From Streptomyces lavendulae subsp. lavendulae (GTDB lineage Bacteria > Actinomycetota > Actinomycetes > Streptomycetales > Streptomycetaceae): a stretch of 64,000 nucleotides of DNA. Both the position numbers and the translations under genes were made by a program. The notes beneath the pieces were generated by a model that was given only the letters and a program-made list of their open reading frames with translations, did not search any database and had not been told where the DNA came from. The stretch's first letter is position 1. The number at the start of each line of letters is the position of its first letter. Location of the stretch: assembly GCF_002803845.1 (NCBI RefSeq), contig NZ_CP024986.1, positions 177,082-241,081 on the forward strand, given 5' to 3'. Shown one piece after another: positions 24,144 to 32,710 of this stretch.

Positions 24144-25382
24144 GTGCCCACACCCACCCGACCCGCCCGCACCGTCCTGATCTCCGGCGCGAGCATCGCC
24201 GGCCCGGCCCTCGCCCAATGGCTCGGCCGCCACGGATTCCGCCCCACCGTCGTCGAACTCGCCCCCGCGCTGCGCCCCGGCGGCCGGGCCGTCGACTTCC
24301 GCGGCGAGACCCACCTCACCGTCCTGGACCGCATGGGGATCCTCGACGAGCTGCGCCGGGCGCAGACCGGCGGCACCACGATGACCTTCGTCGACGCCGA
24401 CGACCGCGAACTCCTCCACCTCCCCGCCTCGTTCGCGGGCGGCGACATCGAGGTACTGCGCGGCGACCTCTCCCGCATCCTGTACGCCTCGTCCCTGCCC
24501 ACCACCGAGTACGTCTTCGGCGACTCCGTCACCGGCCTCAGGGAGACCCCCACCGGCGTGGACGTCACCTTCCGCCACGCCCCGCCCCGCACGTTCGACC
24601 TGGTCATCGGCGCCGACGGCCTGCACTCCACCGTCCGCCGCCTCGCCTTCGGCCCGGAGCGACGCTACGTCCGCCACCTCGGCTACTACGCCGCCACCTG
24701 GAGCCTCCCCCTCGGCCCGTCCCCGTCCCCGTCCCCGTCCCCCATCACCACCGGCGCCCCCCACACCTGCGCGACCATCGGCCTCAACACCCCCGGCCGC
24801 CTCGCCGGCATCGGCACCTCTCCCGCGGACCCGACCCGGGCGCACGCGTTCTTCCTCTTCGCCTCCCCGGAACTGCGGTACGACCGCGACGACCCCCTGC
24901 CGCAGAAGGCCCTCGTCAAGCAGGCCTTCGACGGACTCCCCTGGCGGGTGCCCCACCTCCTGGACTCCCTCGACGCCGCCGAGGACCTCTACTTCGACTC
25001 CATCAGCCGCGCCGACGTCGGCACGTGGTCCACCACCGGCGGCCGGATCGCCCTCGTGGGCGACGCCGCCTGCGGCGCGACGATCGGCGGCATGGGCACC
25101 GGCACCGCACTCGTCGCCGCGTACGTCCTCGCGACCGAGCTGGCCCGCTCGCCCGACGACCCCCGCTCCGCCCTCACCCGCTACGAGTCCCTCGTACGTC
25201 CCTACGCCGAGCGCTGCCAGAAGGGCGGCGACCGCACGGGCCCCTTCCTGGCCCCCGCCACCGCCTTCGGCCTACGGGTGCGCAACACCCTGCTCAGCCG
25301 CCGCCGCTGCCTGGAGTGGATGCTGCGGCAGGGCCGGAGGGCCACCGCCCTCCCCCTCCCCTCCATCACCGTTGACCGTTAA
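24144..25382 (+). CDS. FAD-dependent monooxygenase (TetX/PHBH-like)
   Basis: This 412-residue flavoprotein has an N-terminal dinucleotide motif VLISGASIAGPALAQWLGR and the DG-containing block LVIGADGLHSTVRRL at about residue 155. The GD motif IALVGDAACGATIGGMGTGT lies at about residue 300. The GTG at 24144 follows GGAG. Residues 193-199 carry a Pro-Ser repeat from a CCGTCC microsatellite. Relatives inactivate or tailor polycyclic aromatic compounds. The TetR-controlled, stand-alone setting suggests an inducible detoxification or resistance role, though pathway hydroxylation is possible. The stop codon TAA is formed by the first GTTAAC of a 9-bp repeat. Confidence 0.87.
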   Translation: MPTPTRPARTVLISGASIAGPALAQWLGRHGFRPTVVELAPALRPGGRAVDFRGETHLTVLDRMGILDELRRAQTGGTTMTFVDADDRELLHLPASFAGGDIEVLRGDLSRILYASSLPTTEYVFGDSVTGLRETPTGVDVTFRHAPPRTFDLVIGADGLHSTVRRLAFGPERRYVRHLGYYAATWSLPLGPSPSPSPSPITTGAPHTCATIGLNTPGRLAGIGTSPADPTRAHAFFLFASPELRYDRDDPLPQKALVKQAFDGLPWRVPHLLDSLDAAEDLYFDSISRADVGTWSTTGGRIALVGDAACGATIGGMGTGTALVAAYVLATELARSPDDPRSALTRYESLVRPYAERCQKGGDRTGPFLAPATAFGLRVRNTLLSRRRCLEWMLRQGRRATALPLPSITVDR

Positions 25383-25404
25383 CGCCGTTAACGCCGTTAA
25401 CGCC
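25378..25404. repeat. GTTAAC array (three copies, 9-bp pitch)
   Basis: GTTAACGCC occurs three times in tandem (hexamers at 25378, 25387 and 25396), overlapping the monooxygenase stop codon. It belongs to the GTTAAC family also found at 55554-55607, 57102-57125, 57468-57902 and 63077-63091. Confidence 0.9.
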
Positions 25405-25480
25405 ACCGACGCGCCCCCCACCAAAAAGTAACAGTGCAAATCGCCCCACAGTCCGTCAAAACCCCTTCCCGCGCCTCCTT

Positions 25481-25503
25481 AAACGTACTGGTCGACTGGT
25501 TTT
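25481..25503. promoter_or_regulatory. Candidate receptor operator upstream of regulator 5
   Basis: AAACGTACTGG followed by TCGACTGGTTTT lies about 80 bases before the receptor homologue at 25581. The AAAC/GTTT ends and total length fit the ARE pattern, but the inner bases are degenerate. Confidence 0.45.
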
Positions 25504-25580
25504 CTTTCACCGAAGCCCACTAGATTGATCACGTACCGCCGGAGCGATCCGGCACCGGAAGCAGAGAGGCAGAGGCAGAC

Positions 25581-26264
25581 GTGGCAAGGGTCAGGCAGGA
25601 ACGGGCCGAGATCACCCGACAGGCGATCCTCAACGGTGCGGCCATCGCCTTCGACCGCTCCGGCTTCGGCGGCACCAGCCTCAGCGACGTCGTCAAGCAC
25701 GCCGGGGTCACCAAGGGGGCCCTCTACTTCCACTTCCCCTCCAAGGAAGCCCTCGCCCGCAGCCTGATGGGCGAGCAGTTCCAGGTGTCCCAGGACATCC
25801 CGGCCATGGAGGACCCGGGCCTCCAGACGGTCATCGACCTGACCCACCAGCTGGCGGCCGGGCTGCGCTCCAACGTCCGCGTCCGCGCCGGGATCCGCCT
25901 GGTCATCGAGTTCGGCTCGTTCACCCACCCGGACCCATCCCCGTACAACGCGTGGATCGACACCTGCGTCCACTGTCTGACGCCGGCCCGGGACCGCGGG
26001 GACATCATGCCCTCGCACGACGTATACGACCTGTCGACCTTCCTCGTCGGTTCGTTCACCGGCGTCCAGGTCACCTCGCACGTCCGCACCGGCCGCGAGG
26101 ACCTGCACGCACGGGTCGTGGACCTGTGGAACTACCTCCTCCCGGGCATCGTGCCCGCCCGGCGGATGCACCTCTTCGACCCCGCGGGCTCCCGCGCCTG
26201 CCGCGCCGAACTCGGCCTGACCACCACGGCGGCCACCCCGGCCACCCCGGCCGCGACCGACTGA
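25581..26264 (+). CDS. TetR-family gamma-butyrolactone receptor homologue 5
   Basis: A 227-residue ArpA/ScbR-type protein with its HTH at residues 10-55 (HAGVTKGALYFHFPSKEALA) and the pocket Trp in NAWIDTCV. The GTG at 25581 follows AGAGG. It ends with an Ala/Thr/Pro tail. Together with regulator 2 (8997) it looks most like a genuine receptor. It stands alone between the flavin monooxygenase and parA and is followed by a strong hairpin. Its own operator-like sequence suggests autorepression. Confidence 0.88.
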   Translation: MARVRQERAEITRQAILNGAAIAFDRSGFGGTSLSDVVKHAGVTKGALYFHFPSKEALARSLMGEQFQVSQDIPAMEDPGLQTVIDLTHQLAAGLRSNVRVRAGIRLVIEFGSFTHPDPSPYNAWIDTCVHCLTPARDRGDIMPSHDVYDLSTFLVGSFTGVQVTSHVRTGREDLHARVVDLWNYLLPGIVPARRMHLFDPAGSRACRAELGLTTTAATPATPAATD

Positions 26265-26275
26265 CGACCCGCCTC

Positions 26276-26344
26276 CAGGGCGGCCTCGCACACGCCGTGG
26301 CGAACCACGGGGGTGCTCGCTACGGCGTGCGCGAGGCCGCCCTG
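26276..26344. terminator. Long hairpin after receptor gene
   Basis: Arms at 26276-26298 and 26322-26344 pair over 23 bases with one mismatch (CAGGGCGGCCTCGC and GCGAGGCCGCCCTG at the ends) and leave a 23-base loop. It starts 11 bases after the receptor stop and probably terminates that transcript and insulates parA. Confidence 0.75.
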
Positions 26345-26406
26345 TCGCATGTCCGGACCCTCCCGACGCCCCCAACCACCCTCCCCGACGCCCTCCGCAC
26401 CCATTT

Positions 26407-26458
26407 CGTTAGCAAAACCCAAGCGTGGCGCCCACATGCACCCAAGAACGTTAGTAAA
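26407..26458. promoter_or_regulatory. parA upstream direct repeats
   Basis: CGTTAGCAAA (26407-26416) and CGTTAGTAAA (26449-26458) are direct repeats exactly 42 bases apart, about four helical turns, with the second ending 10 bases before the parA ATG. They could be the autoregulatory operator or a partition site bound by ParA or ParB. Confidence 0.5.
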
Positions 26459-26467
26459 GTCCCTCTC

Positions 26468-27727
26468 ATGACTTCGCCCTCGTCCCAGAGCGACCGAGAG
26501 AAGGTCGTCTCCAAGCTCCCCCCGTGGCTCCGCCAGGAGTTGAAGATCCGCACCGCCCAACTGCGGGTCGACATCCAGGACGCCGTCCACCAGGGCATCG
26601 CCCACTGGAGCGGTCTCGCCTCCGCCCCCTCCCCCGTCGACACGGCGGGCGCCGAATCGTTCTCCACCTGGCTGCCCGCGGGCCAGTGGGAGTCCTTCCG
26701 CGCCGACTCCAAGGACCGCGGCGTCTCCCTCATCCAGGGCCTCGCCCAGGCGGTGCACCTCTGGCTGGAGTTGAACCCGGCCCCCACCGTCAAGCGGCCC
26801 TCCGTCGTCCGCCGCATCGTCGTGTGCAACCAGAAGGGCGGCGTAGGCAAGACCGCCATCACCGCCGGCACCGCGGAGGCCCTCGCGGAGGACCCCTCCT
26901 CCCTCCACCCGGTCCGCATCGCGCGCCAACTGGCCCGCCTCACCCCGGCCGAGGAGAGCGAACACCCCCACGCGCCGGTCACCCCGCTGGACCTCGAAGA
27001 CCTCCCCGGGCTCGGCATGCGCGTCCTGCTCGTCGACTTCGACCCGCAGGGCCACCTCACCAAGCAGCTCGGCCAGCAGCCCCTGCCCATCGGCGGCGAC
27101 AGCCTCACCTGCCACATGGCGGGCGAGGCCAAGGGACCGCTCTCCGACCTGATCGTCCCCGTCCCGGACGACCGCTTCGGCGACCGCCTCCACCTCCTCC
27201 CCGCCTGCACGGACGCCTTCCTCCTCGACGTCCGCCTCTCCACGGTCCGCGCCCGCGAGGCCGCCCTCGAACGGGCCCTCTCCCCCGTCGAGTCCGATTA
27301 CGACGTCATCCTCATCGACTGCCCTCCCAGCCTCGGCCTCAGCATGGACGCGGCCATCTACTACGGCCGCCGCCGCGACGCCGAGCAGCCCGGCGCCTCG
27401 GGCGCGCTGATCGTCGTACAGGCCGAGGACTCCTCGGCGGACGCGTACGACCTCCTCACGTCCCAGATCAACGACCTGCGCGACGACCTCAGCCTCGACA
27501 TCGACTACCTCGGCCTCGTCGTGAACCTCTACGACGGCCGCCGCGGCTACATCGCCACATCCTCCCTCCAGGCCTGGATGGACATAAAGGATCCGCGGGT
27601 CGTGGCGATCGTCCCCGACCTCAAGGAACAGCGCGAAGCGGTACGGGTGAAGCAGCCGCTCTTCGTCTACGCACCGAAGGGCGACCAGGCCGTGGCCCTG
27701 CGCGCCCTCGCCAGGGAGATCTCATGA
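26468..27727 (+). CDS. parA: ParA-family partition ATPase
   Basis: This 419-residue protein has an N-terminal region of about 115 residues (probably DNA-binding, with no close family match seen by eye) and a ParA/Soj ATPase domain with deviant Walker A CNQKGGVGKTAI at about residues 121-132. The Walker B-like strands are VLLVDFDPQGHLTKQL and YDVILIDCPPSLGLSMD. The ATG at 26468 is preceded by only a weak ribosome site. It overlaps parB by four bases (ATGA), so the pair is translationally coupled. ParA proteins position low-copy plasmids or chromosomes over the nucleoid. A plasmid-type parAB here supports the linear-plasmid reading. Confidence 0.9.
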   Translation: MTSPSSQSDREKVVSKLPPWLRQELKIRTAQLRVDIQDAVHQGIAHWSGLASAPSPVDTAGAESFSTWLPAGQWESFRADSKDRGVSLIQGLAQAVHLWLELNPAPTVKRPSVVRRIVVCNQKGGVGKTAITAGTAEALAEDPSSLHPVRIARQLARLTPAEESEHPHAPVTPLDLEDLPGLGMRVLLVDFDPQGHLTKQLGQQPLPIGGDSLTCHMAGEAKGPLSDLIVPVPDDRFGDRLHLLPACTDAFLLDVRLSTVRAREAALERALSPVESDYDVILIDCPPSLGLSMDAAIYYGRRRDAEQPGASGALIVVQAEDSSADAYDLLTSQINDLRDDLSLDIDYLGLVVNLYDGRRGYIATSSLQAWMDIKDPRVVAIVPDLKEQREAVRVKQPLFVYAPKGDQAVALRALAREIS

Positions 27728-28674
27728 GCAAGGCCGACAAGCTCGGGGTATCGGCTTCCTTCGCCCGGGCCCAGCCCGTCGGCGTCAGTTCCCGCCGCGC
27801 CGCCATCGCCGAGGCCACGGGCGCCCCCACCTCCGGGGTCGTTCCCCCCTCCGAGGTGCCCATCGACGCCCTCGCCCACAACCCCTTCAACCTCCGCGAG
27901 GACCTCACGGACCTGGCCGAGCTGGCCGAGTCCCTGACCGTACGGGGACAGCTCCAGCCCCTGGCCGTCGCGACCCGGATGGCCTTCATGGAGGCCCACC
28001 CCGGGGCCACCGACGGCCTGGGCCGCGCCCCGTACGTGGTCATCGACGGCAACCGGCGCCTCGCCGCGGCCCACCTGGCGGGCCTGAAGACCATCCAGAT
28101 CCACGTCAACGACTCCCTGTCGGCGTCGGCCGCGGACATCCTCGAATCGGCGCTCATCGCCAACGTCCACCGGGTCGACGTGGCCCCCATGGACCAGGCG
28201 CGTGCCCTCCAGGAACTGGTCGACGTCCACGGCTCCCAGGCACAGGTCGCCAAGCGGATCGGCAAGACGGCCGCCTGGGTCTCCCAGCGGCTGACCCTGC
28301 TCAATCTGACGCCCACCCTCCAGGAGAAGGTGGAGACGGGCGAGCTGAAGGTCGAACCGGCCCGCCGCATCGGCCGCCTCCCCCAGGAGGAACAGGCCGC
28401 CGCTGCCGACGAGAGCCTGAGCGCGGTCAACCCCCCGCGCCAGCGCACCCGCCCGGCACCCGCCACCGCCAACCCGCAGCCGCAGCCCCAGCCCCAGCCA
28501 CCGGCGCCGACCGCGTCCCCCTCTCCCTCCCCTTCTCCTTCTCCCTCCGCCGCACCGGCCCCCCGCATCACGATCTCCACCCACTCCCCGGAGACCATCG
28601 CGGACGCCCTGACCGCCCACCTCACCCCGGACGACCTGAAGGCCGTCACCGAACTCCTGATGACCCGCATCTGA
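27724..28674 (+). CDS. parB: ParB-family partition protein
   Basis: This 316-residue protein has a ParB N-terminal nuclease-like fold at about residues 40-125 (NPFNLREDL, then VIDGNRRLAAAHLAGLK) and a central HTH (SQAQVAKRIGKTAAWVSQRL, about residues 160-180). A linker of Pro-Gln and Pro-Ser repeats (about 240-275) leads to a short C-terminal domain. It starts within the parA stop (ATGA). The family binds centromere (parS) sites. No canonical chromosomal parS (TGTTTCACGTGAAACA) is seen in this window, so the plasmid's own site must differ; the CGTTAGYAAA repeats and the GTTAAC arrays are candidates. Confidence 0.88.
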   Translation: MSKADKLGVSASFARAQPVGVSSRRAAIAEATGAPTSGVVPPSEVPIDALAHNPFNLREDLTDLAELAESLTVRGQLQPLAVATRMAFMEAHPGATDGLGRAPYVVIDGNRRLAAAHLAGLKTIQIHVNDSLSASAADILESALIANVHRVDVAPMDQARALQELVDVHGSQAQVAKRIGKTAAWVSQRLTLLNLTPTLQEKVETGELKVEPARRIGRLPQEEQAAAADESLSAVNPPRQRTRPAPATANPQPQPQPQPPAPTASPSPSPSPSPSAAPAPRITISTHSPETIADALTAHLTPDDLKAVTELLMTRI

Positions 28675-28709
28675 CCGGGCCCGCGGGAACCGCGAAGCAC
28701 CAGACGCCC

Positions 28710-28744
28710 GGGGGCGCCGACGGCACGGAGCCGCAGGCGCCCCC
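28710..28744. terminator. Convergent hairpin terminator
   Basis: GGGGGCGCC (28710-28718) pairs perfectly with GGCGCCCCC (28736-28744). It lies between parB and the convergent SnoaL-like gene. Confidence 0.6.
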
Positions 28745-28777
28745 GCGTGCTGCCGCGAACACCTCCGGCAGAGGGCC

Positions 28778-29239
28778 TCAGCGCTCCCGGCCGTCCGCGT
28801 CCAGGCTGCGCCGGCGCACCAGCAGCCGCCCGTCCTCACCGCGCACCAGGTCGTCGTGGCAGAGCAGCGAACCGCGGATCTTCAGCGGGCCGCCCTGCGG
28901 GGTCGCCATCGCCAGCGCGTAGTAGCGGGTGCGCAGCGTGTCGTCGGGCCGCTGCTCGACGCCGACCATCCCGAACCAGTGCCGGAAGTCCAGCCCCTGC
29001 GCGGCGATGTGGTTCACGCCCGCGCGCACGGTCTCCCGCAGGTCCTCCCGTCCGGTCTGCGGCTCCGGCTCGCCCGCCGACTCGAAGACGGCGTCCTCGG
29101 TGAAGGTCTCCGCCCACGCGTCCGGGTCCGCGGCCTCCCCTTCCAGGAGGTTCATCTGCCGGGCGTAGAACTGCTGCACCTCCGCGTACAGCGCCGCCGG
29201 CACGTAGTCCGCGCCCGCCCCGCTCGTGGCCTCGCTCAT
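28778..29239 (-). CDS. SnoaL-like (NTF2-fold) polyketide tailoring protein
   Basis: This 153-residue protein has a cone-shaped NTF2/SnoaL-like fold, seen in the pattern QQFYARQMNLLEG...WAETFTEDAVFE and the closing strand GRLLVRRRSLDADG. The ATG at 29239 gives the family length. Small proteins of this group act as aldol cyclases, hydratases or dehydratases in aromatic polyketide pathways (for example SnoaL and ActVI-A), acting on released intermediates. It is divergent from the glycosyltransferase operon at 29368, which supports a tailoring role. The exact reaction cannot be read. Confidence 0.78.
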   Translation of the reverse strand: MSEATSGAGADYVPAALYAEVQQFYARQMNLLEGEAADPDAWAETFTEDAVFESAGEPEPQTGREDLRETVRAGVNHIAAQGLDFRHWFGMVGVEQRPDDTLRTRYYALAMATPQGGPLKIRGSLLCHDDLVRGEDGRLLVRRRSLDADGRER

Positions 29240-29367
29240 CGCACATCCCCATCTCTCACACGGGCGCTCGTCGCGCCGAGGTTCCACCGCACCTCTCAAG
29301 TCCGAGTTGAGCCGCGCCCGTCATCGTGGCCGCGCAGCCGTTTTCCAGCCGAATCGAGGTCGCCGCC

Positions 29368-30522
29368 ATGCGCGTGCTGTTCAACGTCTCCCCCGGACTC
29401 GACCACGTCTATCCAGCCCTCGGACTGGCCTGGGCCCTGCGCACGGCCGGCCACCAGGTGGCCGTCGCCACCACGGGAGTCTCCGTACAGGCCGCCGTGG
29501 GTGCCGGGCTGACCGCGTACGACGTGGCCCCCGGGGCCGACTTCTCCAAGATCTTCCCCAAGAAGGGGACCCCCGAGGAGCGGGCCGCCGCGATGCGTGC
29601 CCGCGGCGCGGAGATCACCGTCTCCGAGGAGACCCCGGACTTCATCCTGCAGAAGTTCGGCGAGATCAACGACCTGATGGCCGACCGGACCCTGGAGTTC
29701 GCCCGCAACTGGCGGCCCGACCTGGTCGTCTACTCACGGCTCCAGGGCACCGCGCTGCTCACCGCCCGCGCCCTGGGCATCCCCGCCGTGGAGAACGGAT
29801 ACAGCTTCCTGCGCGAGGGCAACCTGCCGGGCCGGCTGCTGCCGCACCTCGCGCCCACCTTCGAACGGCTCGGCGTGCCCCTGGAGCTGCCCACCGTGCA
29901 GCCCGTCTACTTCGCCCCCGAGGAGCTCATGCGCGGCGAGGGCCAGGGCTGGACGATGCGTTTCGTCCCGCACCACGGCGGCGGGGTGCTCCCCGAGTGG
30001 CTGGCGGCCCCCAAGGAACGTCCCCGCATCGTCGTCACCCTGGGCACCATCGTGCCCGGCGTGGCCGGGGTGGGCAGCCTGCGCAGCGTGCTCGACGCCG
30101 CGGAGGGGCTGGACACCGAGATCGTCCTCGCCCTCGGCGACCAGGTGGACCTCGAACCGCTCGGCCCCCTGCCCGCCAACGTCCGTCCGGTCGGGTGGAC
30201 GCCGCTCAACTCGCTGCTGCCCACCCTCGACGGCATCGTCCACCACGGCGGCGCGGGCACCACCCTGGCCTCCGCGCACGCCGGAGTGCCGCAGCTCGCG
30301 ATGCCCTACGGATCCGACAACTGGATCAACGCCGGCATCGTCGAGACCGCGGGGGTCGGCTTCAACCTCCAGCCGGAGGAGATCACCCCGGCGGTGCTGC
30401 GCGCACTCGTCGAGGACCAGCCGCTGCGCAAGGCGGCCACCGCCCTGGCCGAGAACCTCGCCGCGCAGCCCGGCCCGGACGCGATGGTGCCCCGCCTGGT
30501 GGAACTGGCCGGCGTCCGCTGA
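29368..30522 (+). CDS. Glycosyltransferase 1 (GT1/EryCIII-like)
   Basis: A 384-residue GT-B glycosyltransferase of the antibiotic family. The acceptor domain is residues 1-200, opening with MRVLFNVSPGLDHVYPALGL. The nucleotide-sugar domain follows, with the donor-binding block VHHGGAGTTLASAHAGVPQL at about residues 290-310 and the nearby DNWINA. The ATG at 29368 is followed directly by the first strand of the fold and is preferred over the longer frame. It is closely similar in length and sequence to glycosyltransferase 2 (37321), so the pair probably arose by duplication. It leads a plus-strand operon with the HAF-repeat protein, cyclase 2 and an oxidoreductase. The donor is probably a TDP-deoxysugar. 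Confidence 0.9.
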   Translation: MRVLFNVSPGLDHVYPALGLAWALRTAGHQVAVATTGVSVQAAVGAGLTAYDVAPGADFSKIFPKKGTPEERAAAMRARGAEITVSEETPDFILQKFGEINDLMADRTLEFARNWRPDLVVYSRLQGTALLTARALGIPAVENGYSFLREGNLPGRLLPHLAPTFERLGVPLELPTVQPVYFAPEELMRGEGQGWTMRFVPHHGGGVLPEWLAAPKERPRIVVTLGTIVPGVAGVGSLRSVLDAAEGLDTEIVLALGDQVDLEPLGPLPANVRPVGWTPLNSLLPTLDGIVHHGGAGTTLASAHAGVPQLAMPYGSDNWINAGIVETAGVGFNLQPEEITPAVLRALVEDQPLRKAATALAENLAAQPGPDAMVPRLVELAGVR

Positions 30523-30623
30523 AGCCGTCCCCGCCCGACCCGGCCCGGCCCCGCCCGGCCCCCCATACCGCACCACCACCCCGCACCGCCATCCAACCGC
30601 ACCACCGAGAGGAATCCCGCAAG

Positions 30624-31676
30624 ATGAGACTCAGCCCGCTGTCCCGCGCAGTGCGAGGAGCCGGCCTCGTGCTCGGCACGGCGACCCTGCTGGCGGCGAC
30701 CGTACTGCCCGCGCACGCGGCGGTCACGGTCACCGACCTCGGCACCCTGCCCGGCGGTACCTCCAGCCTGGCGTACGGGATCAGCCCGCACGGCGTCACC
30801 GTCGGCTTCTCCGACAACGCCCAGGGCGCCACCCGCCCCGTCCGCTGGTCCGCGAACGGAACCGTGTCCGACCTGGGCACGCTCCCCGGTGACGTCGGCG
30901 GCTCGGCGTTCATCGTCAACGACTCCGGCGTCACCGTCGGAAAGTCGGTCGGCGCCGACAAGTCCGAGCACGCCGTCGTGTGGCGTCAGGGCGCCGCCCC
31001 CACCCAGCTGCAGGCCCTGCCCGGCTCGGTCAAGAGCCGCGCCTACGCCGTCAACTCGTTCGGGGACATCGTCGGCTTCTCCGCCACCCCGGAGAACGTC
31101 TACAAGGCCATGCGCTGGACCCTCAACGGCAACGCCGTCCCGCTGCCCCCGCTGGCCGGCGGCACCGCCAGCTCCGCCGGCTCCATCAACAACCTGGGCA
31201 CCACGGTCGGCTACTCCGTCCAGAACGGCTTCCAGAACGCCGTCCGCTGGAACCCCGACGGCACCCCGGTCGCCCTCGGCGGGATCCTGCCCGGCGACGA
31301 CTCCAGCCAGGCCAGCTGGATCAACGACTTCGGTGTCGTGGTCGGCAACTCCTTCAAGGCCGGCAAGTTCTACGACGGCCCGTACCACGCCGTTCGCTGG
31401 AACCGGCAGGGCCAGATGACCGCCCTGTCGCCGCTGCCCGGCCACACCGGAACCGCCGTCTACGGCATCAACAACCACGGCGTCGCGGCCGGGTTCTCGT
31501 ACTCCCCGGGCGGTGTCTACCACGCCGTGACCTGGGACGAGAACGGCGCCGTCACCGACCTCGGCGTCGCCTGGAACGGGGCCACCGAGGCCTACGCCGT
31601 CAACGACGCCGGCACCGTCGTCGGCTCCGTCACCACGCCCGCCGGCGTCCTGCGCGCGGCACGCTGGCGCAGCTGA
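30624..31676 (+). CDS. Secreted HAF-repeat protein
   Basis: This 350-residue protein has a signal peptide (charged start, hydrophobic core LVLGTATLLAATVLP, then AHA|A cleavage near residue 33). About seven degenerate repeats of 40-45 residues follow, each with a GVxVGxS or INxxGxxVG strand and an AVRW/AVTW strand, as in HAF-repeat extracellular proteins predicted to form a beta-propeller. The ATG at 30624 follows AGAGGA. It lies between glycosyltransferase 1 and cyclase 2 in one operon, an odd place for an exported protein with no known enzymatic motif. Possible roles are binding or shielding the product outside the cell, but nothing in the sequence proves this. Confidence 0.85.
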   Translation: MRLSPLSRAVRGAGLVLGTATLLAATVLPAHAAVTVTDLGTLPGGTSSLAYGISPHGVTVGFSDNAQGATRPVRWSANGTVSDLGTLPGDVGGSAFIVNDSGVTVGKSVGADKSEHAVVWRQGAAPTQLQALPGSVKSRAYAVNSFGDIVGFSATPENVYKAMRWTLNGNAVPLPPLAGGTASSAGSINNLGTTVGYSVQNGFQNAVRWNPDGTPVALGGILPGDDSSQASWINDFGVVVGNSFKAGKFYDGPYHAVRWNRQGQMTALSPLPGHTGTAVYGINNHGVAAGFSYSPGGVYHAVTWDENGAVTDLGVAWNGATEAYAVNDAGTVVGSVTTPAGVLRAARWRS

Positions 31677-31700
31677 CCGGCCGCCATGGAAGAGGAGCAC

Positions 31701-32651
31701 ATGGGACAGACACCGATCCACCGGTCCTCGCACGGGGCACCGGTACGGGCCCCCGCGCGGGAGGTCCACCGGCTGCTCGCGGACGAGGACAACTGGCCCC
31801 GCGTCTTCGCGTCCTTCGTCCACCTGGAGAACCTCGGCCGTGACGGCGGGTTCGACCGGATCGGCATGTGGGGGCACTACGACGGCACCGTCGAGCACTG
31901 GGTGGCGCTGCGCAGCGTCGACGAGGAGGCCCTGCGCGTCGAGTTCCGGCCGGAATCCCTGCCGCCGCAGCTGGAGTCGATGAAGCGGACCTGGGTGGTC
32001 GAACCGTCCGCCGACGGCGGCTGCGTGGTCCGCCTGGAGCACGAGTTCCGCCTCAAGGAGGAGGACCCGGAGGCGGCCGCCACCACTCTCGCCACCGTCG
32101 AGGGCATCGCCCTCTCGGAGGTGGCCGCGGTCCGCGAGGCCGCGGAGCTCGCCGCGCTGCGGCCGCAGGCCCTGGTCACCGTCGAGGACACCGTCACCGT
32201 CGAGGCTCCCGTCGGGCGGGTGTTCGCCGCCCTGTACGGGGCCGGGGAGTGGCCCGACCACATGGAGCACGTGGCGCGGGCCGAGGTACGGGGCGAGGGC
32301 CCGGGACACACCCACGTCCTGGAGCTCGACACCATCGAGCGCCACGGCGGGTCCTTCACCACGCGGGCCGCCCGCGTGGGCCTGCCCGACAACAAGATCG
32401 CTTACAAGCAGCTGCTGCTGCCCCCGCTGGGCGCCTCGCACCACGTGCAGTGGCTCCTGACGGAGGAGGGCGGCACCACCCGCGTCCGCTCCGTGCAGAC
32501 GGTCGTCATCAAGGAGTCGGGGGTCGCCGCCGTCCTCGGCGAAGGCGCCTCGACCGAGGCCGCGCGGGGCTTCGTGCAGAGCGAGCTGAGCTCCAAGGTT
32601 CGGCTGATACTCGACGCGGTCAAACACCGTCTGGAGCAGGATGCGAAGTGA
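31701..32651 (+). CDS. Didomain aromatase/cyclase 2 (type II PKS)
   Basis: This 316-residue protein has two START-type cyclase domains (about residues 8-150 and 160-310). Markers are APAREVHRLLADEDNWPRVF at the start of domain 1 and VTVEAPVGRVFAALYGAGEW at the start of domain 2. The ATG at 31701 follows AAGAGGAG; a start at 31686 is possible. It is 24 bases after the HAF-repeat gene. It is diverged from cyclases 1 (2407) and 3 (51005). Domain 1 has a variant sequence around the usual catalytic pocket, so it may act on a later ring or have another role. Its partner downstream is a quinone-oxidoreductase-like protein. Confidence 0.85.
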   Translation: MGQTPIHRSSHGAPVRAPAREVHRLLADEDNWPRVFASFVHLENLGRDGGFDRIGMWGHYDGTVEHWVALRSVDEEALRVEFRPESLPPQLESMKRTWVVEPSADGGCVVRLEHEFRLKEEDPEAAATTLATVEGIALSEVAAVREAAELAALRPQALVTVEDTVTVEAPVGRVFAALYGAGEWPDHMEHVARAEVRGEGPGHTHVLELDTIERHGGSFTTRAARVGLPDNKIAYKQLLLPPLGASHHVQWLLTEEGGTTRVRSVQTVVIKESGVAAVLGEGASTEAARGFVQSELSSKVRLILDAVKHRLEQDAK

Positions 32652-32710
32652 TCCACCGATCGACAGCCGAATTCTCCGCTGGACCGCTGAACAGCTGAAA
32701 GGACCCCACG

